Origin: Ceriagrion tenellum
Lineage: Eukaryota; Arthropoda; Insecta; Odonata; Coenagrionidae
Direction: 5' to 3'
Assembly (NCBI GenBank): GCA_963169105.1
Contig: OY720641.1
Location: 80,613,496-80,677,495, forward strand
DNA length: 64,000 bases
Made by a program: the position numbers and the translations under genes
The notes under the pieces: model-generated
Told to the model about the DNA's origin: nothing
What the model saw: the letters and a program-made list of their open reading frames with translations, nothing else
Database searches by the model: none
Shown here: piece after piece, positions 10,640 to 23,600 of the stretch
Numbering within the stretch: position 1 is the stretch's first letter
How the letters are laid out: each line of letters begins with the position of its first letter

Positions 10640-12410
10640 ATTTTTTTTATTCGTGTCTGCGAAAACTTTCCACAAAGTTACGCTTTCAACCATTAGTTGT
10701 TTACTTTATTTACTTTTGATTCGTTAGTTTTTGTGTCCATATGTTTTTTCTAAACATATTAAGGGGAAAAATTAAGGGATGACTATTTAAAATGTGTTCT
10801 GGTAAAATGTAACGTTTCCCTTTGTATTTTCTAACTTGATGGCAACTGCTTATTACTTTATTCAAATGTTTTTTTTGGCTTTATTTCTACACTCAGGATA
10901 ACGGATTCTCTCAGATCCTATGCCCAAATGGCAAACATACCGAGGTGTCGTAACTGGCATTTCGCCTTTGTGTGCCTCTCGCTACCGAATACTAAGTCGA
11001 GAAATATGATTCTCGGCTGGGAATTTTCTGCCGGTGGCAAAAATGATGCATGAATCCACACGTGGAGGGTTATTTGAACCTGGAAAGGTGTAACATACAC
11101 CTTTACGTTACGATTTCTTACGCTGATACTTCTCTTTTATGTTTTCGACGGATGCCGTTGTTTTAGAAGATGATTCGCGGCGGCGACGCCCGGTGTGGGT
11201 TTCTCTAACCTCCCTCGTCGTTGGCTAATGAAAGGAAGCCTTATAAGCTCACGGATAACGTGATTGAGAGATGAGAACGGGACGTGAGTCCTTATGCCTC
11301 GTATTCATTGTGGTTCCTAGCGTTTTGTCCTCATTTCGGAGTTCCCCGTGAGACGTTAAAGGTTCTATTTTGGCAGGGGAAAACAGCAAGACGGATTGAA
11401 TTTCAGTCCCTTACACGTTCTGAGGTATTACAAGGTCCCATTGACGTATAACATCCTGATTTCAGAGCTAGAAATAATTATTGAAGTACACGGTCATTTT
11501 TAACAATCAAATAATTTCCAAGCACTTGATATTAAACAATATATATATTTCGCTGATGAGTGGATAGAACATATCAAAAACCAAAGTTCCAAAAAGTGCT
11601 TTGAGTACACCTGGAATAAGTGACTGAGATAAGTTCTTACATTGACTTTAAATGAAGTTAATGATGGAAAACTGGGTAGCTTACTATTGTGCTACTAAGA
11701 TGGAAAATAATTTCTCTTATATAATATAAAGCAAGGATTATTTTTCCTTTGGTGCAACGGAGACCTTACCCATTTGCCTTAAACATATAAAATTAAATTG
11801 TTGCGATATTTAGCAGAGTAGGCCTGACCCTTGTAGGGGTTCATTAGAAAAATATCCTGTAAGTATATGAAGCTAATCCCAATTCTTGAATTATGAAATG
11901 TGCCTAAGAACATCTACTCATTTTTTTTTAATTAAAGTGTTTATTAAAGTGGTTCAATTCTGCATAAAATTTGTTGAAAAATACAAAATACAAGTCCATA
12001 GTTCCCTTTGGATGGGTTATAAGGCATTTGTTATATCTTGGGTATGGTCCTGCTAAGCATTATGCTTATCAGCAGGTTCCAGGATTATCTTATCCAGTAC
12101 CAATTAAGATTAAGACCATTAAGACCATCGACGATTTAAGTTCAAGACCATTTTGAATTTTTTGTTTGATTTTCATCATCTTTTTTGAGACAGCAGTAAA
12201 AGAATGTATTATATTTCCTCCAATAATGTTTAATTCAATAGTAATGCATATAGGATTTTTATTACTGCAATGTATAACGCGATTTTTTGGCTGGCATTCT
12301 TGAGGGCACGAGTCCGTTGTAATAACGTGGGACAAAGTAAAAGGGAACGGTGCTAGAATCACTGCTACCATGTTTGTTTGGGGAAAAGAAATTTTCTCTT
12401 TCCCTACTCC
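10640..12410. other. Mostly AT-rich, no supported gene
   Basis: A moderately GC-rich patch lies at about 11130-11290. No exon, repeat or RNA gene was recognised. Confidence 0.4.
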
Positions 12411-12419
12411 GCTCCAATC

Positions 12420-12880
12420 AGTAATTTATAATCAAGTTTCATGGATTCCCCTCACGGTCTAGTCAATCGCACTTTGGTATTGGTCAGGAGAAATTCAGGG
12501 AGCTGCGGTCATTACTGCTTTCTGCTTTGTTACGGAATTGAGAAAACTTTTCGGAATTCGATCGCCGGAGAAGTTGGAAATGCCACTTCGCATGGGGGAG
12601 ATGTAGTGGAGAGAGGAGGATTGAAAGGAGGTTGGGGAAGGGGAAAGACGGATTTGCTTCCAAGACACGGAACCGGGCCAGGTGTTTATTTTTTCCCTTG
12701 GTCGTCGCCGTGGGCAGGCGAGCCGGGGAGGAGCAACAATCATTATTTGAGTCACATGTTAGCCAGAGGGGGAGGGGGGGGAACGTCCAAAAGGATTAGG
12801 TTGTGGTTTTTGTTGATTTTGTTTGGAAAGGATTTTTCCCGGGGAAAAAAAACGTTACCAGGAGTGTTGTGATGCAGGTG
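12420..12880. other. GC/purine-rich block with long G runs
   Basis: The plus strand is G/A-rich and includes a run of GGGGG A GGGGGGGGG near 12765-12780. A 143-codon plus-strand frame and an 86-codon minus-strand frame overlap completely, which argues for compositional openness and not for a gene. Confidence 0.4.
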
Positions 12881-13092
12881 TGGAAATATTATGGCTAACA
12901 TGATGATAAAGGGCTAGAAAAATAGTGTCCGACTGCTTTAATGGCCAATTTCCTGTTCATGTCGAATATTTTGATAACTGAAGTTTTATATTCATTAATA
13001 CTGTTTAAAAAATTCACTATTATTGCTCTGTGTGCTATCCGCAACCTTAACGCTGCATTTCTACGCTGATGGACCACTGTATGCCTGCACTA

Positions 13093-13772
13093 TTTTGCAT
13101 TTACGAAAGATGTACGGATAGATGAGGAGATGAAGAGACGTGCGAATGCTGAAAGAAAAACGGTAGATAGCATGTGGAGCATATCAAGGAATGTGTGCCT
13201 GTCTAAGGAAGTGAAAATTTCCGTGTAAAAAACTGTACTTATTCCCACTTTGTTGTATGGTAGTCAAACATGGGCATGTCAGGATAGACATAGGAGTAGA
13301 CTAAACGCCGTGGGTATGAGTTGCCTGAGGAGTGTTTGCGGCAAAAGTAGGCTGGATAGGGTCAGAAATGAGTGGGTAATAGATGAATGTAGGATAGATG
13401 GTCCAGGCATGGACATATATGAAAGGAGTATGCTTCATTGGTTTTGCCATGTCGATGAATGGATGAGAGTCGAATAAGGAAACAGATATATAAGAGTGAA
13501 ATGAATGGTGCGAGAGGTAGAGGTAGGCCGAGAAAGTTGTGGTTGAATGTGGTGAGGAAATTCTTAGGAGGAGGAGTATTAGGAGTTTTAAAACAGGAGG
13601 GCTTTTATGAATCAGTGTATGGGAGTAAATGAGGCAAAAGAGGTTTGCAAGGGTAGGTTAGTATGTAGGAAATTATTGAAGCAGAGTTAGGTATACAAAT
13701 ATGTATTTATGAGTGAAACTTAGTGACTGTGCCTACCCCGGAAGGGAACGGCGTGGTTGGTATGTATGTATG
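13093..13772 (+). pseudogene. Non-LTR retrotransposon 3' end, family A, copy 1
   Basis: A 5'-truncated, decayed copy of the C-terminal part of a LINE reverse-transcriptase ORF. In one frame I read DEEMKRRANAERK, then an in-frame TAA (13226-13228), then LLYGSQTWACQDRHRSRLNA, then LRSVCGKSRLDRVRNEW, then a TAA (13475-13477). After a frameshift near 13500 comes GARGRGRPRKLW. The LYGS-x-TW, LR-x-CG-x-x-R-x-DRVRNE, L-x-WF-x-HV and GRGRPR-x-x-W motifs are the standard tail of such polymerases, after the catalytic core. The product would be the reverse transcriptase C-terminus; the catalytic YxDD region is absent. The element ends in TATGTATGTATG. Two further remnants of the family lie at 47.9 kb (good) and 34.3 kb (doubtful). 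Confidence 0.85.
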
Positions 13773-14250
13773 AAATTATGTGTTTCCGTTTTATAAGTTT
13801 AAGTTTTGTATTATAAATAGATATTTGAGAGTCGCTCTAAGTTGTTTCTGATAAATGTATTACAAGCTATGATAATGGCTGATCACATCTTTTATGTAAA
13901 CTCGAGTGAAGAGAAAGCATGAAATGTGAAATTTTCAGTCTGGAGCAATCAGAAATATATTTTCACCCAATTTTCCGACCACTAGTTGGTGAATCTGTTT
14001 AAGATACTACATTTTCGCCAGATATTACATTTTCTAGTGCGTGTTTTGATTTTAGTTCCTATTTTTAGTCCATTTAGAATCCTTGTGTGATTCTGCTTCC
14101 ATTTGAGGGAATTTTTTTACCGAGATCTATTTAAAAATCTATGTTAATTAATGGCAATTTTATGCGTTTTAGTGATTGGGCTTGGCTAGCGTGAAGGATT
14201 TACACAAGGGTTCCAAATCTAGCATTTTAAGATCTGAAATAAGCAATAAA
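13773..14250. other. AT-rich stretch, no feature seen
   Basis: Nothing recognisable. Confidence 0.45.
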
Positions 14251-15150
14251 GTTTGAACAATTCGAGTATTTCCCCAGATAACTCCCCTGGCTATGAAGAC
14301 ACGTGCACCATCTCTAGGCTGCGCGAAGTCACGTTCCAGGAGAAGGACGGGAGCGACGCAAGAAGGCAAAATGAGGAAGTAAGAATGAAGGGTATGGGAG
14401 GCTTTTATAAGAAAAATTGGGGCGTGAGAAATTGTTGGGTATTTGTCAAAGTCAATGCGTGCATGGATAGTACTATGAAGGAGATGCCATTGCCGCGAGA
14501 ATTGCCGCGAGAGTGTATCGGGAAGAAGCTTACTGAGACGGAGGCGGTGGGGGCAGGGTAGCGGTGGGGCAGGAAGGCGATAGCAGAGGATATCGGAACT
14601 ATAGGCGCCACCCTCTGCGGAAAATTTTGTGACCAACAACCCCTAGTCTGCAGAGAACTCATCCCCTTTAAAGGAGAAACGGTGTATGGGTGACTTTGTA
14701 AGATAGCAAAAAAAAAGAAACCGGCCTCCTATTCGGTGTCGCCGCCCTGGTGCCGAACTTGTGAGACTAACGATGATTTCTCCACCTCTTTGAATGGATG
14801 GATTCAATTGGGAGGAAAGCGTTCGGGGGTGAGGGTGGTGGTTGGGTGACTGGATTTATATTCAGAATGCATTTTAAGGAGGAATAGGCCCTCAGAAGGG
14901 GGTCTTATGGTGGGAGAGGGCGTGGAAGTAGGGACGAGGTGGAGGAGAGTTAGGTGGATACGTTTTATGCAAATGCTTGCGGATTTCGTTTCGGGCGGTA
15001 AGGTAAGGAATTCGGCGAATCGCTCCACGGAGTTTCTCTTGTGGAGGGAGAGGATAGGGAAGGGTTCAGAGCAAAAGGGAAGGACATGGAGCCCTGAGTG
15101 TGGAAGGGTTTTGAAGGTGATTTAAGCGTCCGGGATGAAAGTGATCCTTG
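14251..15150. other. Purine-rich GC island
   Basis: The plus strand is rich in G and A, most clearly at about 14810-15120. Frames of 156 and 85 codons (minus) and of 102 and 72 codons (plus) overlap one another; openness in several frames reflects composition. No domain or splice-bounded exon is visible. Confidence 0.4.
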
Positions 15151-16290
15151 CATTACTGATTTCGTTCGAAGAAGCTAAAGGATGCTGTGCCCCCCCGTCA
15201 TAGAAATTCCGTAATTAAAGGACCCACTGATTTACAGCATCCATTTTGGTCACTTAAAGTGATCCCCCTCGTAGCTGAACGGTTTCTGGAAAATTGCTCG
15301 AGTTTACCAGATCCACTATGCTGCTAGGCTTCCTCCTCCTGTTCAGATTACTAATGACAGGGGAGGCAAACTTTCATGGAGTTGAAATTAAGGGATTGAT
15401 TTGGAGGTTTGTGGAAGTCAGTGAAGCATGACGACCTTTAAGGAAACCAAGTGATAATATTATTTTCCCATGATTCTCCGTTCTTCAAAGTACCTATGAT
15501 ATTAGTTCTCTATTTTCGTGAAACTCAATTACGTATTACATCATTTAATGAAACCTTGTCGTAATCTTATTTTCACACGATTTTCCGTTCATTAAAGTAT
15601 CAATGATATTGAATCTCCATTTCTCGAGTTCTCTAATTTATTCGTGAACTTATATAATCTTGCAAAACCGTTTTCGCTGAGCAGTGGTTTATTTAAGACA
15701 TTTTTTTGTTAAGAAAATATGCTAATGTACATTTCGAAAACTTAAGGTCAATTTTTCATTGAGATATATTTTTTATTCTTTATCCCCCTCTTTTTGGTAA
15801 ATTCAATTTTACATTATATTGCTATACCTCTTTCAGATACTGCGCCAATAAAATCAAAAATGATTGCTACAATTATAAGACGATCAATATTGAATGAGGC
15901 CAATGCTATATTATCTAATTGAGAAAAATGATGGCAAAACTCGCCTTTTTTCTGGTTTACAACGCGGCTTGATACTGCAAAAACCTTGGATTCATACAAC
16001 GGCGAAGGGTAGAGTTAAAAATCTCATTTTTATTTTCAAGAAACTGTCATATAATCTATGGTATGAGTGTCATTTTATTTCATTTGCATTAGTTCGTACA
16101 TTTTATGGTGTAGTTATGTCAAAATAATGTTTGAAATCCAGCAGGGGATAATGTTTAATGTTTAGGCATTTGCGATGCTCCACTATTCACAGATATAAAT
16201 ATGAGTCTCTAACTCGTAGACATTTTTGATTAAGTGAACAAGTATTTATCTCGAGTCTCTTCTGCCCCAGAAAAAAACAACCAGGGTGAT
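15151..16290. other. AT-rich stretch, no feature seen
   Basis: A loosely repeated phrase (GTAATCTTATTTTC...GATTTTCCGTTC, and a similar one about 110 nt earlier, at about 15455 and 15562) suggests an old short duplication. Otherwise nothing. Confidence 0.35.
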
Positions 16291-16960
16291 GAATCCACGC
16301 CGTGGATCCTTTAGAGAATCCGCATCACGGAGCGGCCGTAACTAACGCTCATTTTCATGCACCGCCCGTTGCGGAAACACAGCTGCTTAGAATCAACTGG
16401 CGCATTTAGATTTAATCCGCAAAACGCATTTCGTCCGCGGCATTGGACTCCTCGCTCACGAGGTATAAGTTCGGATGTGCACGCGAACGTTTCCCGAAGA
16501 GCTCGCGGATGTTTATTCCGTTCCGGAGGGGAGAGAGGAATGGAAAAAAAATCACGGCATCATTTCAGGACCGTTTTCCCGGAACTGGAATGACGTCAGC
16601 GATGCGGGAGAGCTTGGACCCTGAGACGCAGAGGAAGATGTCGCTTCTCTCTCTCTCTCTCTCTCTCACTCCCTCACTTATTTACGAACCCGCCGTGGCG
16701 GGAAGGAGGGATAGTGGAAGGACACGGGCGTGTAGTTGGAAAGGGCACTCCGCTCTCGGGAAGTAGTGCAACGCTGTCCGAGAGACCTTCTCTCCTCCCT
16801 CCAAGGAGTGGGACTCGCGGAGGGAATTGAGTACGGCTTGAGACGGTTGGTCGGAGATAATCGAGGTATGCCGGCATAAAAATATATGAGACGCCGTGTC
16901 GTGTGGCCGGTGCAGTGGGAGTTGGTCCTGTGCTTGAAGAAGAAGCAAGATATCGGGGAC
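16291..16960 (+). promoter_or_regulatory. CpG-rich, promoter-like island
   Basis: This segment has an unusually high number of CpG dinucleotides for the window, a (TC)11 tract (16646-16667) of the kind bound by GAGA-factor proteins, a CRE-like TGACGTCA (about 16591-16598), and a TATA-like CATAAAAATATA near 16877-16888. That combination is typical of an arthropod promoter or enhancer. No coding exon with a convincing splice donor follows. It could instead be a GC-rich repeat. The strand is inferred only from the TATA-like motif. Confidence 0.3.
16646..16667. repeat. (TC)11 microsatellite
   Basis: Uninterrupted TC dinucleotide tract of 22 nt inside the CpG-rich island. Confidence 0.9.
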
Positions 16961-18230
16961 TCGACTCCTTCCTAAGTAATTATCTCCCCATTTCTTCCAT
17001 ACCTTTTCTTCCCAATGCTACAAAAATTATGCTGTATCACTCGTGTTACGTGTAATACTGGAATAATACTGGTAGCGTTCTGTCGTCTAAGGATCCTTTT
17101 TTAGCCTAAGTTTTCATTATTTTCCACAAAGTAATGAATTTCCCTCAATCAAAAGTATTGTATGGCTTCTTCTGCTTAACAAAATTATTTTTATAAGCAA
17201 AATCATGTTTCCAATTTGAGTTAAAATAATGGAAATATTCTATGTGCTTCATCTCCTCTTTTTGCACTGTACTCGTGTGGCTTCTGCTATGAAGGACAAC
17301 AATTGCTAGTGTTAAAGATAGGCTTTTTTGGTAGTGGCTCGTCTTTTGTTACATGCTGTATTTTGTATTTTGGAAATACTTATTTAGTTGGAAGTAGTTT
17401 GTTAGCTTTCATTTTCAAAATCTATGCTAGAAAATGTATAAAAATTTGCTATCATGCGGCAAACTAACATATTTTTAAGTTTTAGATTTATTTTATAAAG
17501 AGTCTAACCTTTTATCATAGTCATTTCTTTGTCAAAATAGACGTTTCTTACCCAACGCAATATTATAAACCGGCTATGGTGTCGATGAAAGAACACCAAT
17601 AAGTTGTTCGTGAACTCGGCGAGTTAGATGAGGAGATTGAAAGAGGCGTATTATTTAAAGTATGATATTTGGAAGTTTACAATCCTCTATTTTACTTATT
17701 TAAACTGCGACTAGTTTCTCTTCTCTGCATCATTTCCAGAAATAAGTGAATTTGGGAAGGGCTTCAAGTAGAATATTTAGAAACTAGACGAGATAATTAA
17801 ATAGTGGATTGTTATTTGCTATGTCTAAACTATCATACTCATCTAAAAAGGCCGTGAAAAGTATTATTTATTTATAAGATGTAGTAGAAACAGGCTTAGT
17901 TATTAACTTGACTACTTCAGGGGTCTTTTTGTGTAAGTATTTAAAATTAGTACCCATATTGAAAAGTATAATTTATTATTTTCTACAATTTTTTAGAAAA
18001 ATTATGGAAAAATACAAAGCATTTTTATATGGATTCTCGCGTTTATTCTTGTATAAGAGCTGATGAACTGACATCATTACAATATAATTACGCTCAAGTT
18101 ACCAATAATTGTTTAGATGCTGGCATCTGGATTTGTTTAAAGGGCTGTAATTAGTTTTGGGTGTGCGTTGGCGTTAAAATTTGCACGACCCTGGACGAAG
18201 CAGGTATGAAATTCTATTCCCTTATTATTT
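16961..18230. other. AT-rich stretch, no feature seen
   Basis: No supported gene, RNA or clear repeat. Confidence 0.45.
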
Positions 18231-18284
18231 CTCTTCCTGAGCCTTAACCCTCCTTCCCATCGTTGTGTCCTTCCTAGTAGCTTT

Positions 18285-18312
18285 TAGCGGCCGCCATCTT
18301 CCGCCATCCATC
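18285..18312. promoter_or_regulatory. YY1/Pho-like double motif
   Basis: GCGGCCGCCATCTTCCGCCATC contains GCCGCCATCTT, a close match to the YY1/Pleiohomeotic core (GCCAT context), and a second CCGCCAT 10 nt on. In flies such sites occur in Polycomb response elements and near start sites. This is a motif match only. Confidence 0.3.
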
Positions 18313-18419
18313 ATAAACCAAATTTGAAAAAAAAGGAGTGGTCATTTGTAACCCTTGGAGTCTCCTCTGGGTCGGTCCCTTGGCCCGGCCTGGAGGCCCA
18401 GAAAGATACATCATATCTT

Positions 18420-18720
18420 AAATCATAGAAGGTAAGGGAAGTATAAGGGGAAGGGTGGGTAGGAAATGAAGTTAGTCTTTGCAGCCCTCTCACCCTTCTC
18501 GTCCCTATCCTCCTACACATCTCTTCTGCCCAGGCTTCCCCACGTTTACCTTTTAGTGGTCGCTCCGCGTCTGTCTCTTGCTATATATTTCTTTCCACCA
18601 CCCCCCCCGCCCCCTTCTCTCCCCTGGTGGAAGTGGTCTGGTGAGATTTTTCGCGTAACATTTCCGTGGCGCGTGCCGGGAATTCATAAAGAGGGCGTCG
18701 AGAAAAAAATTGTATCATAA
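18420..18720. other. Purine-to-pyrimidine switch block
   Basis: A purine-rich plus strand (about 18425-18475, GGTAAGGGAAGTATAAGGGG) flips to pyrimidine-rich (about 18485-18620, with a run of C at 18600-18613). The 84-codon open frame across it is compositional. Confidence 0.45.
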
Positions 18721-21700
18721 GGTATGTATTGCTGTATTTTTAAAATGCTATTTTTTATATTTTTGCTCCCTTCTGCCATGCCGAGGGGGTTGGAACATGT
18801 ATACACACATATTCTCTTTTTTATTGTCACAGTTGGTGCGTCTCATCTAGTGGCGTCGGAATTTACGTTGTGGTCGTCGCTTTGAGCCTCGCGCCTATTT
18901 TTATCACTATCGTTTTTTCTCTCCCAGCACCGCACCAGGAGTCGAGACTTTTTTATTATTTCAGTTTATGCGCTGTTCGACTCGTTGGACTAATTCTTAT
19001 TGTACGCTTTTTATAACCTTGGTGCCGAATATTTTGAAAGTGGCTAGCGCTTGAATTGTACTAAATTTTGAAATGTGATGACGCACACTGTTATTTTCAT
19101 AATTAAATATGCTTCCGAAGTCATTTTAATATCACTTTCGTGGGTGATTTTGTATTCTTTGCCCTTGTCGTTAAAGTAGACAGTTGTTTATGTTACTGAA
19201 AAGTTTTTAGTTGCCAAAAGTTGGTTAGCAGATTTTATGATGAGAGATTATTTCTCATTAACTGGTATTCAACATGTTTAACTCAAATAAAGTTGGAGAT
19301 GGTTTATAATTTTTTGTGGCTTCATATTAACACGCTGTAAGTTTGATATAATTTTCTAACCGTATTGTAAGAAATTGATGCCATTGTATAAAATATCTGA
19401 ACTCAATATACAGTCGAATTCAAAGTCAAAAATCTAATGTTCGAATACGAATAGGAAAAAAACCAATAGATAGCGGTTTTATTTTCTTTTTCATTATTGC
19501 ATTTGCATTTTAAAATCCATTGCCTTACTTTTTTGACTTGAGTTATCTTAAGTTCCAAACTCATAGCTACCTTACCCTGCAATCCTCGCTTTTTAAGCGT
19601 TCTTCTTTACCTATAATTCTCGAATAAGTCGCTGTAGATTTTCAGTTACTTATATTCTATGCAACGAGTGTCGCTGTAATCTTGAATAGTCATCAGTCAT
19701 TTGTGTGGGGTAGATTTATGCTGCTCTAAACTAAGAAAACTTTGGTCAGTACTTTATAAATGACCTCCGTTTATCAGCTTTATCGTCTTTTGTTCACGAT
19801 CGCGCGTCAACAAGAAAATTGGGAACTGCTCAGCTAAGGAATTTTAGCCAGTATGGTCATTATAAATCTGGTTCTACATATTGGATACAATATTCTCAAA
19901 TTATGAATCCATAAAATTCTGCTGAGAATAATAGCACTTATCCCCTTTATTTTTAAACTCAATAGTGGAAATTGTTTACTTTTTATGCATCTCATATTTT
20001 ACTTTTATCACGATACACATTTACTTAAATTTCCAATTGGGTGTTCTTGGCTTTACGTAACTGTATGTTAACGATAACGATTATGTATTAGTATTTACCG
20101 TTAACAATTTTTTTTAATTTTGCTCTTTAATTTCAATGTCGATAGCTGTTTTTTAAAATTCGAAATTGTAATGCCAATTCACCTATGTCTGTGATGAGGA
20201 AACATTAAAGAAATGAAGTTCATTTGTGCTATGAATCATTAATTCATGTGCATCTTGTGTTGCTACTATTTCTGCGTTCCGTGTATTCTTAGCAGTAGGA
20301 TAGAATCTGTTAGTATTCAGGTAGAATTGTGCATGTGCCGGCAAGAAGCTGACGTCAAGTGAAATTGCTTTAGATTCTAAAGGTCTTTTATTTTTGGGTA
20401 AAAGTTCTCAATGACAGAATAATTTAATTTTACTCCATTAATTCGAGTTCTCAAAACACCCATTTTTATATGAAACCATTTCTGTCCTTTGCATTACAAC
20501 TGTATACTTTGGAGATCAATTTTTAACATTTTAAAGCCGTATAATGCGATTTTAAAAATAGAGATATATCGAGCATTTGCAAATGTAGATCCCATATTCC
20601 TCTTCACCTAAGGGTCTGCAAGGAATATTTTGTAAAAATATTTACCGCGAGTTTTCCATGAGGCTCCATTAAGTGTTATTCATTACCTCATTATTTAATG
20701 AATATTTAGGCGTTAACTTACCTCATTAGTTTATGTTTCTCCTTGTTATCTATAAGGTGAGTGAAAAATTAAATTCGTGGAAAATTGTTCGATTTTGAGT
20801 TTATCTTGTGTTTTATTGAGTAACAATTGCAATTCGTGTGCGCATACAACTTAAATGAGATTTAGCTGCATTAGCACGTAGGTTAATATTTGAGTTTTAT
20901 TCATTTGTTTTAGGAAGATCCCGGTTCACGCAAATTTAATGTTTAAGTTTCACACGCTACCACTGGAAACTTTTGAATAATAATTTTGACTTGAGGAAAA
21001 TTGCTGAAATTGTTATGCTTTTCATAAGAGTTGACTTTTTTATCATTTGAATTTTTCAAGATATATTTTATTTTCATCTTTATTGCGATTTTCAAGCAAT
21101 AACTTTCTGATAAATTACAATGTGATATAATCCATAATATTTGCAGTAGTACACCTCTTCATAAGTCCATCATAATTTGGAGTCACATTTTCCCGCATTT
21201 GCATTCGTTTCGCATTTGATTAGAGTAAGATTGCCATGTTAGGTCTCTTCAAAATTCAAGTTTATGTCAAGCAATGGAGAGTTCTGCAGTTTCAGCAGAA
21301 ATGCTACGTTTGATAGCATTATATACGCAACTTGCAGCACAAATCTTATATCTAACTTAAAGGATTGCAGTTAAACTCTTTGACGTATGCTCAACTTAAT
21401 GTATCCCCTTTGTTAATATTAGCTTTTCAATAACGTCAACAATTATCCCAGGAAATACCTCAAAGTTCGAGCTTGAGGATACAATACAAAATGGTGGGTG
21501 ATGACACTGATGCAGTTTGATGTTTTAAGTTCATGCTACATATCCATGGGAGGTATTTGAAGGGATGAGGAAGGTCGGTATTGCTCTAAAATATACATCT
21601 CTTGTAAATGACACAAGGAACTCATTTTATTCAGACGATACATAGTTACATAGTTTCGACAGATAACACAGTTTCTATAAGTAGATACATGTTTATAAGA

Positions 21701-21940
21701 GGTGTTACCATTTTATATGTACTATCTTTCTGTAAGCCTGTAGCTGTGATTCGGAATCCATTACTAATGTTTATTTGTGTCTTTAACTACCAATAGTGAG
21801 AAGTTGGCAGTTCTGCAATGAGAAGAATATGGTAGTATCAAATACACTCTTTGAGTACCGTCAGCTTAGGAGATACGCATGGAAAATGCGAGGGGATGAA
21901 CTTCCATCTAAAAAAATCGTCCTTCATTTGTTGTAAAATA
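18721..21940. other. Long AT-rich stretch, no supported gene
   Basis: More than 3 kb without a recognisable exon, RNA gene or repeat. One weak ratchet-like splice sequence lies at 20741-20762. Confidence 0.4.
20741..20762 (+). promoter_or_regulatory. Weak ratchet-like AG|GTGAGT sequence
   Basis: CCTTGTTATCTATAAG is followed directly by GTGAGT (20757-20762). The donor half is good, the polypyrimidine half is mediocre and no clear branch point is adjacent. It is listed because the strand is the same as that of the stronger site at 4.3 kb. Confidence 0.2.
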
Positions 21941-21941
21941 A

Positions 21942-22212
21942 TGATTATCATTGGTCGTTCAATCCTAAGATTGATCGACTGCAGTTCTCAACCCTTCCCT
22001 ATCTTATGCTAGTTTCATTACATTCTAGTAACTCTTCCTATTTATTTTCCTCTTCATTTGGTCCAGGAACTTATTCCTGGGCCTTCCTCTGGGACTTTTA
22101 CCTACATTTTACCTTCAACTATGTTCTTCACCAACCGATTGTGTCTCAGGGTGTGTCTATTCCATCCGGTCCTTCTTTTCTCTGTGGTGTTCCACATGGT
22201 CCTTTCAAAATT
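21942..22212 (-). pseudogene. LINE family B 3' fragment, copy 1
   Basis: Minus-strand 3' end of a non-LTR retrotransposon. It shares with the copies at 31.4 and 48.5 kb the plus-strand phrase CATTGGTCGTTCAATCCTAAGATTG or close variants at its 3' end, then a GGAACTTATTCCTGGGCCTTCC-like stretch (GR-x-PR motif on the minus strand). It then shares 'TTTTACCTTCAACTATGTTC' and 'TGTGTCTCAGGGTGT'. It is heavily 5'-truncated and decayed with no intact frame. A plus-strand 71-codon frame here is only the complement of the LINE. Confidence 0.7.
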
Positions 22213-22870
22213 ATGATATAGTGAGTCCAAAGTAAGTGGCAACAATATGACGGTAGCAGTGCTCGAACTTAAAATGAATTTACTTATTTCTTTATGATTT
22301 ATGCTGCTTCCTATCTTAAGCGGTCGTTGAAAATTTTACATTATAATTCATAGCCTTCCAATCAACTTTGCGAACTTTTTAATTGCATGAGTTTTAGAAG
22401 CTAAGCCAGCATTTATTTTAGAGGAGCGAATTTTATGCCTTACGAGCAATCATTTCTAATGTGCGAATACAGCTGTGCTGATTTGAATTTCACATAAAAC
22501 TGGTCGTTTACATAACATCACCACTATCGCATCGAGTGATAAAATATTGGAATCGGGCAAATGTAAAAATATGTTTTTTCTTTATTGTTGATGCAAATCT
22601 GGTAATATATCCGTCTGTCCTATCTTACATACATTTATCCACCATGGCCGTCGTATTGAAGATCGTTCCAGGCCCGTTATACACTTTCCTTCAAGACCAC
22701 TGCATGACTCGGAGGATTTACACTGTACTATATGACAGGAATACCAATAATGCCTCTTAATTTTAGTTATTACTTAAATAATGTAAGCAATTGACGATGT
22801 TTTAGTATCATCAATATAGATGAATGATGAAATATCTAAGATGAATTATCCTGAGTCCTGAAATTATCCG
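22213..22870. other. AT-rich stretch, no feature seen
   Basis: Nothing recognisable. Confidence 0.4.
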
Positions 22871-23600
22871 TTCAATAAGATGAGATCGCACAACCCGGTC
22901 CGGTGGAGCGAATCGGGACGAACACAATCGATTCAGCGCCGAAATATAATGGTTGAAAATCCACCCTGCCCGCAAATGGATTCGGTTTTGGAAGGAAATA
23001 AAATGCGTTTACGCTTCAAAAATGATGGAAATAAAAAATTAATCTCTTTTTTTTTTCGTGGAAATTATAGGCGGCGATTGAAGGAATGGAGGAGGGAACG
23101 AGGGAGAATGTCTTCTCATGACTGGTCATTGCCGATCGTTCAGTGCCATTCTATCCCACCTGCCCTTCCTCCCTCCCGGAGTCATAAAAAGAAATAGCCC
23201 GCTGGCACGAACACTAGGGCGTGATATGCAGGCTGGAGTCAATATAAAGGCCGTTTCGGATGTTGGGAAAGAATGGGAGAGAGGAAGCAATGTAACCCAC
23301 ACGCCCCGCAGCGAGATTTTTGAAATGAGAAATCGTAATAAGAATTGTTTTCCAGACTTTCTCCCCCGATACATAATATCAGCGGGGAAGTATTTCCCGT
23401 GATGACAAGGACACACGGAAGGCGTTGTAAATTTCGTGGAATTGAAATCGTCCCCCGCGATTGAGCGGGGAAATATGAATAAAGATGGACGGAAAAGTTT
23501 CTCCGTTATTCGTCTGAATAAAATGAGTGCCCAAGGCCACGTGACGCACATCCATGAATCCAATTTCAGCCCCCCATTATTTGATCTCATTTAATTTATC
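22871..23600. other. GC-richer block, no supported gene
   Basis: Higher G+C and CpG than the flanks. Overlapping frames on both strands (plus 105 and 94 codons, minus 154 codons) have no recognisable domain. It could be an old GC-rich repeat or a decayed exon-bearing region; I cannot tell which. Confidence 0.35.

Noticed and set aside
14169..14639. 156-codon minus-strand frame
   Set aside because: Overlaps another minus frame and a plus frame in a skewed block; no recognisable protein.
22006..22221. 71-codon plus-strand frame
   Set aside because: Complement of a family B LINE fragment.
23126..23590. 154-codon minus-strand frame
   Set aside because: Overlapped by two plus-strand frames and without recognisable motifs; GC-rich island composition suffices to explain it.
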